Positions 27,801 to 36,094 of a stretch of DNA of 64,000 nt are shown here, piece after piece. This DNA comes from CAYPPG01 sp964412555 (GTDB taxonomy: Bacteria; Hinthialibacterota; Hinthialibacteria; Hinthialibacterales; Hinthialibacteraceae): contig CAYPPG010000003.1 in NCBI GenBank assembly GCA_964412555.1, forward strand, positions 143,709 to 207,708. The letters run 5' to 3'. Every line of letters starts with the position of its first letter. Position 1 is the stretch's first letter. The notes beneath the pieces were generated by a model. That model made no database searches. It had not been told where the DNA came from and saw only the letters and a list, made by a program, of their open reading frames with translations. The translations under genes were made by a program, and so were the position numbers.

Positions 27801-28084
27801 CGGAGTGGTCTGACTGGGTACCAATCCGTGTACGGGCTATGACTCTGGCCGGTAAAAATCTATTCGTCGCCGGACCGCCGGATGTTGTGAAGAAAAAGGA
27901 TCCCATGGCCTCATTTGAAGGGCGCATAGGCGGACTGATTCGGATTTACAATACAGATGAAGGTACCCATAGTCATCAATATCAATTGGATGCACCACCC
28001 GTTTTTGATGGAATCATCGCGGCCAGCAACAAGTTGTTAATCACCACAACAGATGGATCAGTTGTATGCTTGAGTAGTAAATGA
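24860..28084 (+). CDS. Exported methyltransferase-fold plus PQQ-like beta-propeller protein
   Basis: A 1074-residue exported protein. The ATG at 24860 follows CGGGAG and opens a signal peptide ending near residue 20; an ATG upstream would bury it. Residues about 22-150 carry class I methyltransferase motifs: VHLGCGDGKLT (glycine loop G45/G47/G49) and the acidic residue Asp67 after the second strand. From about 190 to the end come PQQ/BamB-type propeller repeats (DAATGNELQ, LNNGEVLWSYESP, LDVKTGNVIWK, LKTGELQ). This fusion occurs in planctomycete-like genomes but is not characterised as far as I know. SAM should be absent outside the cytoplasm, so the methyltransferase fold may be non-catalytic. 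Confidence 0.8.
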   Translation: MTRHILVFSFCSIVALNGLASTEKQLAQEIFQNTGVKGGLTVHLGCGDGKLTAELCTNERIVVHGLDTDADRLADAREFLYQKGLIGRVSVSRFNGRTLPYAENLVRLLVAEKDFQVPEDEIIRVLSPGGLAYIKNGSQWNTIVKPWPENIDTWTHLFHGPDNNAVAQDSVVGPPRRMQWKSKPVWCRSHEFISSFVSMVSDKGRVFFIFDEGLTGITDPPIPERWTLIARDAFSGVLLWKRPMKEWNAANFRGRGRGFVPPPINRTLVVKGDHLFTVASFRGSVIKLDAATGNELQRYPHTEGTEEIILCDKKLLVRTSSRDSNGEDAIVALHPQTGKLIWQRPETGYLAESLAARENKAVYANREELFCLNLNNGEVLWSYESPEFRKHSWSGGPRIVITEENVLFGKGNKIQALDVKTGNVIWKKPSGGVSMRGADMMVIDGMVWHANAEEVVGYDLKTGELQQKIDPGSVQSAGHHLRCYPAKGTAGYLITQFRGVEFVGLQGQDHVQNDWTRGACRYGIMPANGMLYVPPHPCFCYAGAMMKGLNTYTPASENEISQIVDAIHTTDGRLEQGPAWGTGSASVSPEADWPMYRGNARRTGSSSVTVSDALTPKWKNKIGGNLTQPIAAQDQVFVADQDGQTLYALDIDEGSQCWYYLAGGRIDSSPTVIGNMVLFGCADGYVYNLRAKDGAMIWRFRAAPMDRLIVVDERLESTWPCHGSVLEHNGLIYFTVGRSSYLDGGLIIYALKPETGEIVYQTRLDTWSPTREDAQDAPFLPAFHIEGARSDILVSEGGYIFLNQLQYTSELELIDTEYRPGPEEYQEDRGAPDAFGPLVADIEVDDPDFVDRDTLAQFPQMAKRWYRRGHLGARHVNRHIFTTGGFLDNTYFPRTFWMYSDLWPGYYIANVAPKTGQILSVGPDRTYAIQAYPQRVTLSPMFTPGRTGYLLVADNNENDPILHEKNWGRDKGMGLSRKQPPEWSDWVPIRVRAMTLAGKNLFVAGPPDVVKKKDPMASFEGRIGGLIRIYNTDEGTHSHQYQLDAPPVFDGIIAASNKLLITTTDGSVVCLSSK

Positions 28085-28125
28085 TATCCCACCTAAAAAA
28101 TTTTGATACAAAACCGTAAAAAAAG

Positions 28126-28154
28126 TTGCCAGTGATCCAATTTTAAGGTATACT
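28126..28154 (+). promoter_or_regulatory. Sigma-70 promoter for the TadE-like/CpaB genes
   Basis: TTGCCA (28126-28131) and TATACT (28149-28154) with a 17-base spacer, about 170 bases before the 28328 start. The rest of the gap 28085-28327 is AT-rich and empty. Confidence 0.5.
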
Positions 28155-28327
28155 TACGTTAGTAAACTTCTTCCAATGATCTGTATTTTGCCGGTTGAGG
28201 GATCGGGTTTTTATTCAATACCCATCGTTATTATTTAAAACCAATAAATAGAGGATGTTAGAATTTTTTTTGCTTTCAAACCTTACTTGAACAGGTAAAG
28301 ATTCAAGGTCGCAAGGAGAAGAAGCCA

Positions 28328-28951
28328 ATGCAAATCATGAAATCCGAACAACTTAAAGTGATAATGCTTTCCGGATTCGCATGTCTTTCCGCTGCCATTT
28401 TCACAACTTATTATGCATTTCTATGGATTTTCATTATAATGTTGATAAGCGGTCATTCCATATTTCGCACGAAACAGGAATCTGTTCGGGTTTTATGCGT
28501 ATTTCATCCAAGGAGATACAAGACGATGAAAACAACGCGAAAGGCGAGAAGATTTGGAAACGAACATGCGGCAGCCACGTTGGAATTTGCCATCATCCTA
28601 CCCATGCTCTTATTGTTTTTGTTCGGGATCATTGAATTCGGACGAGTGATGACGGTCAGGAGCGTATTGATCTCCAGCGCACGTGAAGGCGCAAGAGTGG
28701 CGATTCTTCCCGGCGCAACCAATTCGGATGTGTTGTCAAAGATCAGCGAAGAGCTTTCTCATGCGGGATTGTCTTACGATAACTATGAATTCACGCCATC
28801 GGACCTCTCCACCGCGGGCAGGGATACTCCGATTACGATTCGGGTACGTATCAATTACGAATCGATCGCGTGGGTTCCCGGTTTTTTCCCCGGCTTGAGT
28901 GGTGCTCAACTGGAAGGAGTCACTGTCATGCGTAAAGAAGGATTTGGGTGA
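28328..28951 (+). CDS. TadE-like pseudopilin-family protein with an extended N terminus
   Basis: A 207-residue protein. Residues 80-103 (AATLEFAIILPMLLLFLFGIIEFGR, split here by description) form the TadE signature: Glu at +5 of a hydrophobic helix, then FGR. TadE family proteins usually begin just before this helix, which would fit the internal ATG at 28526 (AAGGAG 28510-28515). The longer frame from 28328 also has AAGGAG at good spacing and encodes two extra hydrophobic segments (about 11-43), so I keep it but treat the start as uncertain. It is followed by cpaB, suggesting a Tad/Flp pilus context. No secretin or ATPase is present in the window. Confidence 0.75.
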   Translation: MQIMKSEQLKVIMLSGFACLSAAIFTTYYAFLWIFIIMLISGHSIFRTKQESVRVLCVFHPRRYKTMKTTRKARRFGNEHAAATLEFAIILPMLLLFLFGIIEFGRVMTVRSVLISSAREGARVAILPGATNSDVLSKISEELSHAGLSYDNYEFTPSDLSTAGRDTPITIRVRINYESIAWVPGFFPGLSGAQLEGVTVMRKEGFG

Positions 28952-29048
28952 GAATATCCCCTTCTACACAACGTTTCTTCTCATTTCTTCCCTACATAAA
29001 TTTTATGTGATATTTTGTGAATTTAGCGAGACGAAAGGATAAAGGGTC

Positions 29049-29930
29049 ATGTCAAAAAGTGCAGCGTTCATTGTTTTAATCATGGCATTGATTTCCGGTT
29101 TGTTGGCAAGCGTAACAGTCATGAAATACATTAAAGATCAACAGAACAAGGTCGAAAAAGTCGAGACGGTCAAAGTCGTAGTCGCCAAAGAACAAATTCC
29201 GGCCGGAACAGCAGTTCTTTCTGAGCAAGTAGAAATAAAAGAACGAGAAAAAGATACTGTCCCTGTAGGAACATTTGACAAAGTCGATGCACTTGAAGAG
29301 CGAGTGGCACGGACGACGATATATCCGGGAGAAGTTATTTTACAAGAACGGCTCATCACCCCCGGCACTCCTGGCGGTTTACCGGCGATGATACCGGAAG
29401 GATACCGCGCCATCACCCTACGGGTAGACGATACGAAAAGCGTGGCCGGATTTGTTCGCCCGGGGCACTACGTCGATATTCTGGTTACAGCGGATATTGA
29501 AGAAGAGAACGGAAGTGACACAAAATGCAAAGTCATTCTTCAAAATGTAAAAGTCCTTGCCACCGGCCAGGAGATCGAAGTCAACAATAAAGAAGGAGAT
29601 GAACTCGAAAAAAAGAATCAACCGAAAATTGTGCCAACCGTCACATTATTGGTGACTCTTGAGCAAGCGGAACGCGTGACGCTGGCATCCAATGCGGGAA
29701 TCGTTCAACTCGTTCTGCGAAGTCACACGGACCAACTGGAAAAAGAAACAAAAGGGGTTAGTTTAACGAATCTCATTGCCAGAAATAAAAAGAACAATGA
29801 TTTACCGACACCGACGGCGATGGTCTACACACCTCCCTTAGAACCGACAAAAGTTGCGGTTGAAAAGAAACCGGCTTACGTCATCCAAGTCTATCGCGGT
29901 AAGGATAAAACCGAAGTCACTTTCGATTAG
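29049..29930 (+). CDS. cpaB: Flp pilus assembly protein CpaB/RcpC
   Basis: A 293-residue protein with an N-terminal membrane anchor (about 5-25). A SAF domain follows (VVVAKEQIPAGTAVLSEQVEIKE, about 45-110, of which the central PAGT is diagnostic), then an RcpC-type domain (GYRAITLRVDD, GFVRPGHYVDILVT, about 118-230). CpaB acts in the periplasm in Tad pilus assembly, usually next to the secretin CpaC. Here it follows the TadE-like gene with a 97-base gap, and the secretin and ATPase are absent. A GGATAAAGG site precedes the ATG. Confidence 0.88.
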   Translation: MSKSAAFIVLIMALISGLLASVTVMKYIKDQQNKVEKVETVKVVVAKEQIPAGTAVLSEQVEIKEREKDTVPVGTFDKVDALEERVARTTIYPGEVILQERLITPGTPGGLPAMIPEGYRAITLRVDDTKSVAGFVRPGHYVDILVTADIEEENGSDTKCKVILQNVKVLATGQEIEVNNKEGDELEKKNQPKIVPTVTLLVTLEQAERVTLASNAGIVQLVLRSHTDQLEKETKGVSLTNLIARNKKNNDLPTPTAMVYTPPLEPTKVAVEKKPAYVIQVYRGKDKTEVTFD

Positions 29931-30129
29931 ACTAAAGAACAGCAAGACATGCCCTTCTAACCAACCTTACCAGATCAGCGATCATACACAAAAATCTAAA
30001 ATAAATCGTCGTGAACACCGTATCCGCTGGTCATCTTGAAATCATTTTCAGAAACATGGATGATTGAGAACAGGAAGACATTCACATAAAATCCAGTTCG
30101 TATCCGCTTGAACCAAATACAGGGGGATC

Positions 30130-30876
30130 ATGAAAAACGACCTTGTCGTGATCGCGATATTGGCAATTGCAATAGCCTGTTGGCTTGTTTTGTGGATTCT
30201 GCCTGCTGATTTTGAACCCGGAAGCGAGCATTCCCGTTATGTGGTTTTGATCAACAACGATCCATCCGAGCGCCATTGGGAAAATATGAAAACCGCTATA
30301 GACGCATTGAAATCGTATGATTTTTTGAAAATCATCGCTTTGGGAGATCGGTCCAAGATCCCCACTTTGGCACAAGTCCGGCAAGCCCTTCAAGCGATAC
30401 AAGAAAAAGGAGGGAAACTTGAATTGTTATACATCACCGGTCATGGAACCCGTCTTTTCAATCAGGAACATCCCGAGGGCTTTCCCGCTGTCATGCTCAA
30501 GGATCAACCGTTGACTCCTCTTCACCTGGCTCCCGTCATTGGGAAAGGACCAACGGTGATGTATTTTGATCAGTGTTTTGCCCCTTCTTTTATCGAGTGT
30601 TTGCAGGAACAGCTCCAAGATACTTTTCTGCTTCTTTCCGATAAACACGAAGAACATCCCACAGCCAGTTGCCGGGGAATCAGTACGGAATTGTGGAAAG
30701 AATTGCGTTTGAACGCCAAGAAGGAAACAATGTTTCAAGCGGTGTTTCACGCCTGGGAGAAACATTGTAAAGATGGCATCTATCGGATTGTAGAAGTCTC
30801 GCAAGAATCGGATTATTGGAAGAGACTATTGGATTTGGAAACAAGGGAAAATGAAGATACTCCCTATCCAGGATAA
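30130..30876 (+). CDS. Membrane-anchored caspase-like (clan CD) cysteine peptidase
   Basis: A 248-residue protein with one N-terminal membrane helix (about 5-25), putting the rest probably in the periplasm. The clan CD dyad is visible: a strand LELLYITGHGT with His105, and 44 residues later a strand TVMYFDQC with Cys149, matching the HG...DxC arrangement of caspases, metacaspases and legumain-like peptidases. It is the first gene of a tight operon; its end overlaps the FemAB-carrier gene by 26 bases. GGGGG precedes the ATG. Target unknown. A processing role in the adjacent envelope pathway is inference. Alternatives are a non-catalytic caspase-fold protein. Confidence 0.72.
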   Translation: MKNDLVVIAILAIAIACWLVLWILPADFEPGSEHSRYVVLINNDPSERHWENMKTAIDALKSYDFLKIIALGDRSKIPTLAQVRQALQAIQEKGGKLELLYITGHGTRLFNQEHPEGFPAVMLKDQPLTPLHLAPVIGKGPTVMYFDQCFAPSFIECLQEQLQDTFLLLSDKHEEHPTASCRGISTELWKELRLNAKKETMFQAVFHAWEKHCKDGIYRIVEVSQESDYWKRLLDLETRENEDTPYPG

Positions 30877-32143
30877 ACATCAATGGAAAGAATGGATGCA
30901 GCATTGCCGGGAAATCGATTTCCAGCAGACCTGGGAATATGGCAATGGAGTCAAGAATCACGCCGAGTGGGAACCGGTTCGACAAGCAGTTTTCGATGGA
31001 GAGCAGCCTATTGCTCTCGCCCAAACATTGACAAAAACCTTGCCGGTTTTAGGGAGAGTGGCACGGATGCAAAATGGGCCGATGTTCATCGATTGTGAGC
31101 CTCGTATCTTCCACGAACAAGCGATTGCCGCAATTCAAACACTCAAGCAGTACTGGACAGAAGAACAGCAATCGGTTCTTCATTTCACTCCTTGTCTTTA
31201 CCCCCATGAATTGCCGGCCTATTGGGAGCAGGAGTTGGGATTGCAGGAAACCAACGAGCCAATTTGGGCTTCGATTCGAATCGACTTACACCAGGAACCG
31301 GATACAATTCGCAAACGAATGAGAAGAACCGGTTGGCGGGAACCGCTGCGAAAAGCGGAAAAAATGGGCTTGAAATCCGTTTGGAGCCAAAATCCCGGAG
31401 ATTTTCACTATGTGTTGGATCGATACGAAGCATCCCAGGCTGCAATGGGATTTTCTTGGCCTTCCGTTGAACTGGTTCGTTCAATGTGGGAAGAGGCTTC
31501 TGATTCGTTTCACATCATTTTTGCCGAAAAGGAAAACACTCGAGTGGCGGCGATGGCAGTGTTCACTTTTGCATCGATCAGTTACTGTTTGATTGCTTGG
31601 AATCCACCCGATTCGCGAGAGTTCCATGCTGTCAATTTCATTTTTTGGCAATCGATTCTGCATTTTCGGGAATTGGGATACCGGTGGCTGGATGTGGGTG
31701 GGATTGATCCCGTCAACCTTCCCGGTATTACGAAATTCAAACGGGGAATGCGGGGAGAAGAATATCAATGGGCCGGAAATTATGAGGCCTATCCAGCTGA
31801 TTTGTCTCCGCGATCGGAACATGTAAGCCGTTTCGAAAACATGAGCCACATTATTCCCGGATTGCAGATCCCTCAAGAAGGCAAGCAACCACTCAGGATC
31901 GTCGAGGATGTGGAAAACATCATCGATCAATTTCTGCAGGATTCCATCGGTGTAACCGATTCGGTCGACAGAAATCAGTCTCTTGTCAACAGCGGATTGA
32001 TTGATTCTCTCAGCATTGTAAGCCTTGTGCAAACCTTGCAGGAAACGTTCAATATTGAAATCGCTCCATTCGAATTGACGATTGAACATTTCGATTCGAT
32101 TCAGAAAATCAGCGATTTCGTCAGTAGGAAATGCGAGCCATAA
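30851..32143 (+). CDS. FemAB-type aminoacyl/acyl transferase fused to an acyl carrier domain
   Basis: A 430-residue cytoplasmic protein. Residues about 1-330 are a double GNAT-like FemAB domain (FQQTWEYGNG, MQNGPMF, RKRMRRTGWREPLRKAEK, KFKRGMRGEE), as in the FemAB-related proteins of exosortase loci. Residues about 350-430 are a carrier domain with the phosphopantetheine site SGLIDSLSIV; Ser386 is the attachment serine (codon 32006-32008). A carrier fused to FemAB implies that a carrier-bound aminoacyl or acyl group is handed directly to the transferase. The start lies inside the preceding gene, so the two are coupled. The MBOAT gene follows after 18 bases. Confidence 0.82.
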   Translation: MKILPIQDKHQWKEWMQHCREIDFQQTWEYGNGVKNHAEWEPVRQAVFDGEQPIALAQTLTKTLPVLGRVARMQNGPMFIDCEPRIFHEQAIAAIQTLKQYWTEEQQSVLHFTPCLYPHELPAYWEQELGLQETNEPIWASIRIDLHQEPDTIRKRMRRTGWREPLRKAEKMGLKSVWSQNPGDFHYVLDRYEASQAAMGFSWPSVELVRSMWEEASDSFHIIFAEKENTRVAAMAVFTFASISYCLIAWNPPDSREFHAVNFIFWQSILHFRELGYRWLDVGGIDPVNLPGITKFKRGMRGEEYQWAGNYEAYPADLSPRSEHVSRFENMSHIIPGLQIPQEGKQPLRIVEDVENIIDQFLQDSIGVTDSVDRNQSLVNSGLIDSLSIVSLVQTLQETFNIEIAPFELTIEHFDSIQKISDFVSRKCEP

Positions 32144-32161
32144 GGGATTCACACAGATCGA

Positions 32162-33604
32162 ATGAACTTTCACTCCTGGACATTCGGATTTTTCTTTATC
32201 GCCGTATATCTGCTCTATTTGTCTCTTCCTTGGAAACGGCAAAATCGACTGCTGCTAATCGCCAGTTACATATTTTATGGTTATTGGGATTGGCATTTTT
32301 TATTTTTGATTTTCATTTCCACTGTGACCGATTATGTTTGCGGGAGGAAGATTGCCACCGCTTCCCTTCCCTTTCAGCGAAAAATCTATTTAGCAGCCAG
32401 TCTTTTCATCAACCTGGCTTTGTTATGCTTTTTCAAATATTTTTACTTTTTATGCGATAATATCCGATTGTTGCTCTCCCTTGCCGGTATTCATTTTCAA
32501 CCGCCGGATTGGAATATCATTCTCCCCGTCGGGATTTCCTTCTACACGTTCCAAACCTTGAGTTACACAATCGATATTTATCGCGGACAAATGAAACCCA
32601 CTCGCAACTTTTGGGATTATGCGCTGTATGTCTCATTTTTCCCTCAATTGCTGGCCGGACCGATCGAGCGCGCCACTCGTCTGCTTCCTCAAATTCAACG
32701 CACTCGCCGGCTCGATGCGGAGCAGGTGACAGAAGGCGCATTTCTCATTTACTGGGGACTTTTTAAAAAACTCTTTATTGCCGACAACCTTGGAACTTTA
32801 CTCTATCTATTCGCAAATCCTTCCACTTTAGGAAATACCGACGGGGATGGGGGAATTATTTTGTTTTCCGGATATGCCTTCTTGTTTCAATTGTACTGTG
32901 ATTTTTCCGCATATTCCGATATCGCCCGTGGTCTTGCCAAGGTCATGGGATTCGAACTTATGGAGAATTTCAAGATGCCGCTCTTGGCTTCGAATATACA
33001 AGAGACCTGGTCGCGATGGCATATCAGTCTCACAACTTGGATGCGAGATTATGTGTATTATCCTCTTGCAGTTGTTCGCGTTCGAGGAAAGCACCTGAAC
33101 AACAAGGTATTGATTATCATCGTTTTCTTGGTTGTCGGTTTGTGGCATGGGGCGGCTTGGAACTTTGTCCTCTGGGGTGGTTTTCATGGTTTGCTGCTCG
33201 CCGGTTATGCGTCGATCAAGCCAAAACTCGCCCCCTATCGTATAAAGAATAAATGTTGGATATCCATGTGCCTGCGGTTGCTATCCATTCTGTTCACCTT
33301 TCATCTTTCCATGTATGGCGCTTTGTTGTTTCGCGCGGATTCCCTAACACAAATACTTACATGGTCGACGCAGATATTTTCCGATTTTGCTTGGTCCTCG
33401 CTGACCATACAACTACTGATGAAAATGATTTTCTTTACTGCTCCGTTATTGCTTGTCGAAATCTTGTGGTATTATCATCAAGATCTGAAACGGTTGTTCC
33501 ACTATCCAGCGATCTTACGATATGCTTATCTATACATCACCTTTTATTTATTGGTGATCTATTGTTCTAAAGCGCCAACCAATTTTATCTATTTCCAATT
33601 CTAA
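32162..33604 (+). CDS. MBOAT-family O-acyltransferase (AlgI/DltB-like)
   Basis: A 480-residue polytopic inner-membrane protein with the MBOAT hallmarks: RWHISLTTWMRDYVYYPL (residues 286-302) and GLWHGAAWNFVLWGGFHG (327-343), in which His329 is the expected catalytic histidine. LPVGISFYTFQTLSY and GPIER are also typical of the AlgI/DltB branch. Such proteins move acyl or D-alanyl groups from a cytoplasmic carrier to an extracellular acceptor. Neighbours supply a carrier domain upstream and an SGNH protein downstream, the same logic as dltC-dltB-dltD or algI-algJ. Length is normal for the family. Confidence 0.93.
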   Translation: MNFHSWTFGFFFIAVYLLYLSLPWKRQNRLLLIASYIFYGYWDWHFLFLIFISTVTDYVCGRKIATASLPFQRKIYLAASLFINLALLCFFKYFYFLCDNIRLLLSLAGIHFQPPDWNIILPVGISFYTFQTLSYTIDIYRGQMKPTRNFWDYALYVSFFPQLLAGPIERATRLLPQIQRTRRLDAEQVTEGAFLIYWGLFKKLFIADNLGTLLYLFANPSTLGNTDGDGGIILFSGYAFLFQLYCDFSAYSDIARGLAKVMGFELMENFKMPLLASNIQETWSRWHISLTTWMRDYVYYPLAVVRVRGKHLNNKVLIIIVFLVVGLWHGAAWNFVLWGGFHGLLLAGYASIKPKLAPYRIKNKCWISMCLRLLSILFTFHLSMYGALLFRADSLTQILTWSTQIFSDFAWSSLTIQLLMKMIFFTAPLLLVEILWYYHQDLKRLFHYPAILRYAYLYITFYLLVIYCSKAPTNFIYFQF

Positions 33605-33625
33605 GTGCAGTAGGGAGACTGTTTC

Positions 33626-34786
33626 GTGCCTCATAAAGAAACACTTTGGCAACAATTCTTGAGAATACTTTTACAACAATATAAATTCTTTCTTTTTTGT
33701 GGATTGGCTGTCATTTTTGAACTACTCTTGTCACCCATCTTAGCTTCCTTGTATTCCGATGTGGATTTTTTAAAAGCCTATTTGGAACAAAATTTCTATC
33801 AAACCTATAGGGAATCTCCCAAATTTTTAAATGGGAATCTATACATTGAATTGGACGAAATACGTGGATGGAGAAATCGGCCCAACGCCCAAGACGGCAA
33901 TATCGTTTTTGACGAGTATGGCTCCCGATCTCACAAAGGGATGTCGTTAACCGGTAAGAAATCCCGCATTCTTTTTGTCGGTGATTCAAGAATCCTGGGC
34001 GGCAATGGTGTCACGAATAACGAAACCATCAATGCGTTTCTGGAGAACGAAGAAACCGAGACGATGAATTTCGCATCGCCCGATTATAGTATGGATCAAT
34101 CCTTCTTGACAATGAAAGAAACCAACGATCCGTTTTTGCCCGATACTATTGTAATCGGTATCGATTCAAATCCCGGCCGTTTACTCGACTGCCACTTTCT
34201 ACCATTTTACGATTTATCCATTTTACCCCGCTTGAAACCATGTTATGAAATAAAGGAAAACCGGTTGGAACTACGCATCCCTTCTTACCGTGAGCTGCTT
34301 GATAATTTCCCCCGAAATCCCAATTTATTGGACTATCTCCGCGAGTATGACGGACACTACTTCCGTTTTGCCAATTTCAAACGGGAACAACTCTGGAAAT
34401 TGACACCGATTCTAGCCTGTTTTTCGAAACTGCGTTCTGCTATTACAAAACTCTCACGGCAAGAACAAGAGCCTTATAAAAACCAATCACTTGTGGAAAT
34501 GCTGATACAAGAAACTCGCCGTTATGCCGTTCAAAAGAAAATCCGATTGATATATGTGCTGTTTGCAAAGCGAGATGAAATTCAAGGGAACCATGAAAAC
34601 TATGACAGAACGGAAAAAATGCTGAGGGGCAATTCAATCTATTTTGTCGATACAAGATTGTTATTCCAACAATATCCAGGTGAGGTTCTGGAACTCTATG
34701 TGGATGAACTTCACTGTTCAGCTCAAGGGAATCAAATCATCGCCCTGGTGCTTCGACATATGTTGGAGAAATTGGAGAGTCAATGA
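33626..34786 (+). CDS. SGNH-fold protein (AlgJ/DltD-like partner of MBOAT)
   Basis: A 386-residue protein with a GTG start after GGGAGA. One N-terminal membrane segment (about 20-42) precedes an extracytoplasmic SGNH hydrolase-like domain: block I is ILFVGDSRI with Ser121, and the C-terminal block V is DELHCS with Asp360 and His363. Together they form a plausible Ser-His-Asp triad. SGNH partners of MBOAT proteins (AlgJ, AlgX, DltD, PatB) complete transfer of the acyl group on the outer face. It is the last gene of the four-gene operon, 21 bases after the MBOAT gene, and converges on the TadG-like gene. Confidence 0.82.
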   Translation: MPHKETLWQQFLRILLQQYKFFLFCGLAVIFELLLSPILASLYSDVDFLKAYLEQNFYQTYRESPKFLNGNLYIELDEIRGWRNRPNAQDGNIVFDEYGSRSHKGMSLTGKKSRILFVGDSRILGGNGVTNNETINAFLENEETETMNFASPDYSMDQSFLTMKETNDPFLPDTIVIGIDSNPGRLLDCHFLPFYDLSILPRLKPCYEIKENRLELRIPSYRELLDNFPRNPNLLDYLREYDGHYFRFANFKREQLWKLTPILACFSKLRSAITKLSRQEQEPYKNQSLVEMLIQETRRYAVQKKIRLIYVLFAKRDEIQGNHENYDRTEKMLRGNSIYFVDTRLLFQQYPGEVLELYVDELHCSAQGNQIIALVLRHMLEKLESQ

Positions 34787-34792
34787 AGATCA

Positions 34793-36073
34793 TTAACGGG
34801 TAATCGCAAGACCATATACGGTTTTAGAATGAGGCATATTGGTGTCGATGACCGCACAACGAACAATCGTTTGCACCGGTTGTAAATAAACACGGCGAAC
34901 CGATTCCTTACTCGGCCAGCAGGATTCGCAGACGGTTACCGCTTGGAATCCGGTAATTTTAAACCACTCTTTGATCGAAGTGCATGTTTCAGGCATTTCC
35001 GGCAAGCCCGGACCATGAAACATATCAAATAAAGAATCGTTATAATCATCAAACGCGACAGGACTGCCGCTGCCTTCGGACAAGGTGTCGAACAAGGCAA
35101 TCACACGAGTTTCACCGATGATACTATTCAGTGCGCTGTGCCAGCCGACCGACATGTATTGTTCGCCTGGCACCCATTTCCCATAATTCCCTAAGCCGTC
35201 ATCGTTTAATATAAATTCCCCGATATTGGAACTTTCCAAATCGGCTTTCGTCATCCCATTGTGAATCTGATTCTCGATATAGGCTGTATTGATATTATCC
35301 GTGATGAACATGGTTCGTCCATTCCCCACTTTTCCTGGAATGCCATCCCGGGGGAACCACGGCGCGAGACAAAATTCGGGAACTCCATCTGGCCCATTGG
35401 TCACACTTTTTGTATCAGGATCATAGTAATAATCGTCAAAATCACTGACTCCATCAAACGCTTTATTCCAGGAATCTTCATGGACAGCGAAAGGAAGAAT
35501 CGGAGCTGTTTCACCATCATTCAATCGAAAACCGCAAATCCGGTCTTCAACTGTCGCCACCGTTTCCGCATGGACTTCCACTTCCGTCAATCCCGTCAGT
35601 GCACTGACAAGCAGCTTTAACGTTCCATTCAGCTGAGAAGAACGAGAAGCACGGACTTTCACCGAATTATAGGTTTCAACACCTGTGGTTTGAAACTCAC
35701 TGCTAAGACTATTGGGATTGGCAATATATCCGGCAACGATCCCGCCATTAAGATCGTTATTTTCATTACGGTCCAGTTGGAAACCCGCAATATTCTGGCT
35801 CGCATAGAATTCAGCATAATCACGTGCGGAGACGATATCATCGGCTTGTTGGTATTGATTCGGATTCTGAAGAAGATCCTGGTCGATCAATTCCTGTGCA
35901 GCCGCCAACGCCGCCGAATCGGCAATATTTTGTAACCTTCCTTCATCTGCTACAATATAACTGATATCGACCACCATTGCCAACGAAATTCCAAGTAAAA
36001 CAAAAATAACTGCAAATAAAACTAAAATGGTCCCCCGTTCCCCTTCTTTGTGTTGGATCTGAATTCGATTCAT
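34793..36073 (-). CDS. TadG-like pilus-assembly protein
   Basis: A 426-residue protein. The N terminus GERGTILVLFAVIFVLLGIS followed by DSAALAAAQ (about 48-56) is the TadE/TadG-like Flp pilus signature (PF13400): a short basic start, a membrane helix, then an extracytoplasmic domain. The rest is a beta-rich acidic domain of unknown fold. A GGAGGG site precedes the ATG. It lies 21 bases downstream of the 1670-residue surface protein on the same strand, so it is probably co-transcribed with it. Confidence 0.75.
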   Translation of the reverse strand: MNRIQIQHKEGERGTILVLFAVIFVLLGISLAMVVDISYIVADEGRLQNIADSAALAAAQELIDQDLLQNPNQYQQADDIVSARDYAEFYASQNIAGFQLDRNENNDLNGGIVAGYIANPNSLSSEFQTTGVETYNSVKVRASRSSQLNGTLKLLVSALTGLTEVEVHAETVATVEDRICGFRLNDGETAPILPFAVHEDSWNKAFDGVSDFDDYYYDPDTKSVTNGPDGVPEFCLAPWFPRDGIPGKVGNGRTMFITDNINTAYIENQIHNGMTKADLESSNIGEFILNDDGLGNYGKWVPGEQYMSVGWHSALNSIIGETRVIALFDTLSEGSGSPVAFDDYNDSLFDMFHGPGLPEMPETCTSIKEWFKITGFQAVTVCESCWPSKESVRRVYLQPVQTIVRCAVIDTNMPHSKTVYGLAITR

Positions 36074-36094
36074 GATTCGATCCCTCCTGAATTA

